64,000 nt of DNA, taken from positions 4,672,501 through 4,736,500 of the forward strand of contig NZ_CP007145.1 in assembly GCF_000576555.1 (NCBI RefSeq), in the 5' to 3' direction. The notes under the pieces were generated by a model. It made no database searches. It was not told the origin of the DNA and saw only the letters and a list, made by a program, of their open reading frames with translations. The translations under genes and the position numbers were made by a program. The DNA is from Hymenobacter swuensis DY53 (GTDB lineage Bacteria > Bacteroidota > Bacteroidia > Cytophagales > Hymenobacteraceae). Positions 60,912 to 64,000 of the stretch are shown here, one piece after another (the stretch's first letter is position 1; every line of letters starts with the position of its first letter).

Positions 60912-61934
60912 ATGGCCTCCTTACTCACCGACGGACTTAATTTCTTTTCAAAAGCTACTCCCGGCCGCCTCTGGAACGGGGCGCAAGTGGTAGGGGGCTA
61001 CGTGCTGAGCAAACTCACGGGCAAGGCGCGCCACTGGGGCCTGCCGGTGGCTTTGAGCTTCGAGCCCACCACCAGCTGCAACCTGCGCTGCCCCGAGTGC
61101 CCCAGCGGCCTGCGTTCCTTCACGCGCCCCACCGGCATGCTGCCCGATGAGCTGTTCCGCAAAACCATTGACGAGGTGGCCTCCCGGCTCTGGTACCTGA
61201 TTTTCTACTTCCAAGGCGAGCCGTACCTGCACCCCAACTTCCTGGAGCTGGTGAAGTACGCCGCCGATAAGGGCATCTATACCGCCACCAGTACCAACGC
61301 CCACTACCTCAACGACCACAACGCCCGCCGTACCGTGGAATCGGGCCTCGACCGGCTCATTATTTCCCTTGATGGTACCACTCAGGAGGTGTACCAACAG
61401 TACCGCGTGGGCGGCAAGCTCGACAAAGTGCTTGAGGGTACCCGCAACCTGATTAAGTGGCGGCGGGAGCTGAAAAGCCAGACGCCGCGGGTGGTGTTCC
61501 AGTTTCTGGTGGTGCGGCCCAACGAGCACCAGTTGGAGGAGGCAAAGGAGTTGGCCCGGGAGCTGGGCGTGGACGACGTGTGGTTTAAAACTGCCCAGAT
61601 CTACGACTACCACAACGGCAGCCCGCTCATTCCCACCATCGACTACTACTCGCGCTATGAAAACCAGGGCGACGGCACCTGGAACATCAAGAACCGGCTG
61701 CTCAACCATTGCTGGAAGATGTGGCACTCGTGCGTTATCACCTGGGATGGGCTGGTGGTGCCCTGCTGCTTCGATAAGGATGCCGAGTACCGCCTCGGCG
61801 ACCTCAAAACCCAGACCTTCCGCCAGCTCTGGCACGGCAGTAAATACCGCAACTTCCGCGCCGCCCTGCTCAAGGGCCGCGACCAGATTGACATGTGCCG
61901 CAACTGCACCGAGGGAACCAAAGTGTGGGGGTAG
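60912..61934 (+). CDS. Radical SAM/SPASM domain protein
   Basis: A 340-residue protein. The 4Fe-4S/SAM motif C56-x3-C60-x2-C63 (TTSCNLRCPECPSG), then the glycine-rich and beta-strand SAM-binding segments (YFQGEPYLHPNFLELVKYA, SLDGTTQEVYQQYRVGG). The C-terminal SPASM region has five or more Cys (CWKMWHSCVITWDGLVVPCC, DMCRNCTEGT) for auxiliary clusters. Such proteins modify peptides or small molecules. No precursor-peptide gene is obvious nearby, so the substrate is open. Confidence 0.9.
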   Translation: MASLLTDGLNFFSKATPGRLWNGAQVVGGYVLSKLTGKARHWGLPVALSFEPTTSCNLRCPECPSGLRSFTRPTGMLPDELFRKTIDEVASRLWYLIFYFQGEPYLHPNFLELVKYAADKGIYTATSTNAHYLNDHNARRTVESGLDRLIISLDGTTQEVYQQYRVGGKLDKVLEGTRNLIKWRRELKSQTPRVVFQFLVVRPNEHQLEEAKELARELGVDDVWFKTAQIYDYHNGSPLIPTIDYYSRYENQGDGTWNIKNRLLNHCWKMWHSCVITWDGLVVPCCFDKDAEYRLGDLKTQTFRQLWHGSKYRNFRAALLKGRDQIDMCRNCTEGTKVWG

Positions 61935-61987
61935 CGGTGAGATTGTGAAGTAGTGCAATGGTGAGTGTGGACAGTGCGCGAACAGTA

Positions 61988-62029
61988 CGTCATTGCGAGC
62001 CTGTTGAGGAATCCTGTGTGCTGACGTTG
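61988..62029. repeat. Family A half-element
   Basis: CGTCATTGCGAGCCTGTTGA and GTGTGCTGACGTTG match the left arm of family A (with the family-B-like TTGCGAG variant). No right arm follows, so this is a decayed copy. Confidence 0.6.
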
Positions 62030-62151
62030 CAGTAGTACAGCAAGGCCGGTGAACCGTAGCCGGGCAGGTTGATTTCGGCTGGTGAATACGACTGAGGAAA
62101 TATTCCCAATTTCACCTTTTCCGATTTCGCCTTTTCCACTGCCGCCGCGCT

Positions 62152-62769
62152 ATGTTTTCAGCTGCCCGTATTCTGGCCATCCGCAAGAGCAAAGGCCTTT
62201 CTCAGGAAGTGCTGGCTGAGCAATCGGGCGTGAGTCTGCGCACTATTCAGCGGGTGGAGCAGGGCGACACAGTGCCGCGCGGCTACACGCTGCAGGCCCT
62301 GGCTACCGCCCTCGATGTGCCGTTGGAAGCCTTCCGGCCGGAGCCCGAAGCCGCCGCTCCGGCTGCTGAAACAGCTGCCCCGTTGCCTATCACGGCAGCA
62401 CCCTCCACGCTCCCCGATCCGCAGTTTCTGCAGCTACTGAACCTGAGTGCGCTGAGCTTTCTGGTATTGCCACTGCTGAACCTGGTGGTGCCATGGCTGC
62501 TCTGGCGAAAGCACCGCCACGAGGTGGAGCACGCCGCCGAAGTCGGGCGGCGCGTGCTGGGCTTTCAGATTCTGTGGCAGGTGGGCTGCTTTCTGGCATA
62601 CCTACTGGCCGGATTGGTGCAAGTGGTGGCGCATGCCTTCCATACCTTTATACCGGGGCTGTACGTGGGCGTTTTCATCGGTTCCTATCTGCTCAACCTG
62701 GGGGTGGTGATTTACTATGGCTGGCAGTTACGCCAGGGCCACCTGGATATCTACCGGTTTCGGCTATAG
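62152..62769 (+). CDS. XRE-family DNA-binding domain fused to DUF4870 membrane domain
   Basis: A 205-residue protein. Helix-turn-helix at about 5-60 (RKSKGLSQEVLAEQSGVSLRTIQRVEQG). Pro/Ala-rich linker to about 82. DUF4870-like membrane domain about 90-200 (LNLSALSFLVLPLLNLVVPW, LWRKHRHEVEHAAEVGRRVL) with three helices. A membrane-tethered transcription regulator is inferred, but the target is unknown. The HTH is closest to SinR/Cro-type repressors. Confidence 0.85.
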   Translation: MFSAARILAIRKSKGLSQEVLAEQSGVSLRTIQRVEQGDTVPRGYTLQALATALDVPLEAFRPEPEAAAPAAETAAPLPITAAPSTLPDPQFLQLLNLSALSFLVLPLLNLVVPWLLWRKHRHEVEHAAEVGRRVLGFQILWQVGCFLAYLLAGLVQVVAHAFHTFIPGLYVGVFIGSYLLNLGVVIYYGWQLRQGHLDIYRFRL

Positions 62770-62865
62770 CAACATCCACGCACAACGTTCTTATTGTCAA
62801 TAAATTGCTTCAAACGGCGGCTAAATGACGGAGGAATGACGCACGGGGTAACAGTGCAAGGCAGC

Positions 62866-62873
62866 TATGTTTG
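62866..62873 (+). promoter_or_regulatory. Candidate -7 box of the aspartyl-protease-like gene
   Basis: TATGTTTG is an exact TAnnTTTG match 31 bases before the ATG at 62904. No clear -33 element at the right distance. Confidence 0.35.
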
Positions 62874-62903
62874 AGATGTACTCCACTCCTCACTTAGTGC
62901 GCC

Positions 62904-63878
62904 ATGAAACTCCTTCGCAACGTCCTGCTCGTTATCCTTACCCTGCTACTGCTTGGTGGCGTGGGCGGCTACTTTTACATGCGGAAAAAGTTTGAGCCGG
63001 CCCCCAACCAGCTGGCCGTTGCGGGGCTGCCTGCCACCTGCACCTTCGTGTGGCAGGCCGATAGCTCAGCCCGACCCGTGGTGGCCCAGGCAGCGTTGTT
63101 GCTGCCCGTGTCGTTGCCCGGCTGTGCCCGCACCTGTTACCTGCAGTTCGATACCGGGGCTCCTACCTCCCTACTCTATACCCATCCGCTGGCCGCTTTA
63201 CGGGCCCGTTACCCCGACACCCGCCAGTACCTGCTACCCCAGGCCGATACTCTCCATAACTTCCGCTTCGCACTGGGCCAAAGCCAGGTGCAGGCCCGCC
63301 GGATGCGCGTACTGACCTACGGTGCGCACCAGCTGCCCGCCGACAGTACCGCCCCGTTCATCATTGGTACCCTGGGGGCCGACGTGCTGGAGAACCGGGT
63401 CCTTGTACTCGACTACCCTGGTCAGCGTTTCAGCCTCGAAGCTCAGTTTCCCGACAGCCTGAGCCGCCGCACGGAGTTCGTGCCCCTGGCTTTTGACAGC
63501 CGCCGAATCATGCTGAGTGCCGGAGTGGCCGGGGAAACCAAGCCGCTGCTGTTTGACTCGGGCAGCAGCGCATTTGCTCTCCTCACTAGCCAGGCTACGT
63601 GGCAGCAAATGGCTCGTCCCCAGGCCCTAGCCCGTACTTCCGCCGTCAATTCAATGGGCCGCACGCTCACTTCGCATACCATAGCTACGGCGGCTGCTTT
63701 GCAGCTGGGCGCGGTGGCACTGCCCCTGCAAACCGTCACGTACATTGAAGGCACCAGCTTGATGGAAAGCCTGCTGATGCGCTTTTCCGGCATGGGTGGT
63801 ATGCTGGGCAACCGGCCCTTCAACCAGCATACTATTGTGGTGGATGTGAGCCATCAGCGGTTCGGACTGGTGCGGTAG
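62904..63878 (+). CDS. Membrane-anchored two-lobed retropepsin-like aspartyl protease
   Basis: A 324-residue protein. N-terminal membrane anchor at residues 5-25. Lobe 1: D83-T-G (QFDTGAPTSLLY) and IIGTLGADVLENRVLVLDY. Lobe 2: D218-S-G (LFDSGSSAFALL) and GGMLGNRPFNQHTIVVDV. Both lobes end in a similar strand (QRFSL, QRFGL), so the chain appears to be an internal duplication with one catalytic Asp per lobe, the pepsin plan. Extracytoplasmic; substrate unknown. Confidence 0.75.
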   Translation: MKLLRNVLLVILTLLLLGGVGGYFYMRKKFEPAPNQLAVAGLPATCTFVWQADSSARPVVAQAALLLPVSLPGCARTCYLQFDTGAPTSLLYTHPLAALRARYPDTRQYLLPQADTLHNFRFALGQSQVQARRMRVLTYGAHQLPADSTAPFIIGTLGADVLENRVLVLDYPGQRFSLEAQFPDSLSRRTEFVPLAFDSRRIMLSAGVAGETKPLLFDSGSSAFALLTSQATWQQMARPQALARTSAVNSMGRTLTSHTIATAAALQLGAVALPLQTVTYIEGTSLMESLLMRFSGMGGMLGNRPFNQHTIVVDVSHQRFGLVR

Positions 63879-63908
63879 CAGCAAAGCTGTGCAAGATGGG
63901 CCCCACCA

Positions 63909-63946
63909 AAAAAGCGCGACGCAACTTCCGTTGCGTCGCGCTTTTT
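63909..63946. terminator. Bidirectional terminator
   Basis: AAAAAGCGCGACGCAAC (63909-63925) pairs perfectly over 17 bp with 63930-63946, loop TTCC, T-tracts on both strands. Confidence 0.9.
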
Positions 63947-63970
63947 CATTTTTTCACCTGAAAAAGGTGT

Positions 63971-64000
63971 TTACTTATGCTTCGGCTTGGTCAGGTTTTT
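63971..64000 (-). CDS. Possible 3' end of a leftward gene cut by the window edge
   Basis: On the minus strand the last bases read a frame ending KNLTKPKHK and a TAA stop (63973-63971). A bidirectional terminator just beyond it is consistent with a convergent gene entering from the right. Only nine codons are visible, so this is a weak call. Confidence 0.3.
   Translation of the reverse strand, partial: KNLTKPKHK

Overview
The window looks like chromosome from a GC-rich Bacteroidota of the Hymenobacter type. The evidence is: type IX secretion (T9SS) C-terminal sorting domains on secreted proteins; several Bacteroidota-restricted DUF families (DUF1573, DUF4293, DUF4382, DUF6970-like, DUF6252-like); a C-terminal chorismate mutase fused to DAHP synthase; promoters of the TTG/TAnnTTTG type; and a TonB/CarboxypepD-reg/VWA cell-envelope locus with an ECF sigma factor. 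No rRNA, CRISPR array, insertion sequence or prophage was seen.

Layout. 1-4 kb: two paralogous GT-C-type membrane proteins around a third, unrelated-looking one. 4-12.6 kb: a GNAT enzyme, then a leftward housekeeping block (leucine dehydrogenase, nusB, YtxH, isocitrate dehydrogenase, DUF1573, yajC, YbbR-like, coaE). 13-21 kb: two ABC half-exporters that look like the two halves of one heterodimer, an FAD oxidoreductase, a tandem pair of proline tRNAs, an outer-membrane barrel, a GyrI/TEX264-like protein and truA. 22-30 kb: acetyltransferases, thiolase, small lipoproteins, DinB and diacylglycerol kinase proteins, and fumC. 30-36 kb: ECF sigma factor, an anti-sigma factor fused to TonB, and a divergent VWA protein. 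36-43.5 kb: the aromatic amino acid operon (pheA, aminotransferase, tyrA, DAHP synthase-chorismate mutase), flanked by two paralogous TPR proteins. 43.5-53.4 kb: an unknown secreted protein, an acyltransferase, a duplicated phosphoesterase/outer-membrane-protein cassette, and a kinase plus receiver-oxidoreductase pair. 53.5-64 kb: a lectin-like T9SS protein, radA, a TlpA-like protein without its cysteines, a decayed T9SS gene, a radical SAM protein, an XRE/DUF4870 protein and a two-lobed aspartyl-protease-like protein.

The main discovery candidate is the 310-base leader of the aromatic operon (37845-38132). It holds two successive leader peptides packed with Phe and Tyr codons. Each is followed by mutually exclusive antiterminator and terminator hairpins, so the operon appears to be controlled by two ribosome-mediated attenuators in series, reading both end products of the operon.

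A second pattern is dispersed palindromic repeats whose families partition by gene orientation. The roughly 165-base family B, which carries an internal terminator, sits only between convergent genes (four of four copies). The roughly 95-base family A sits mostly just downstream of stop codons in co-directional gaps.
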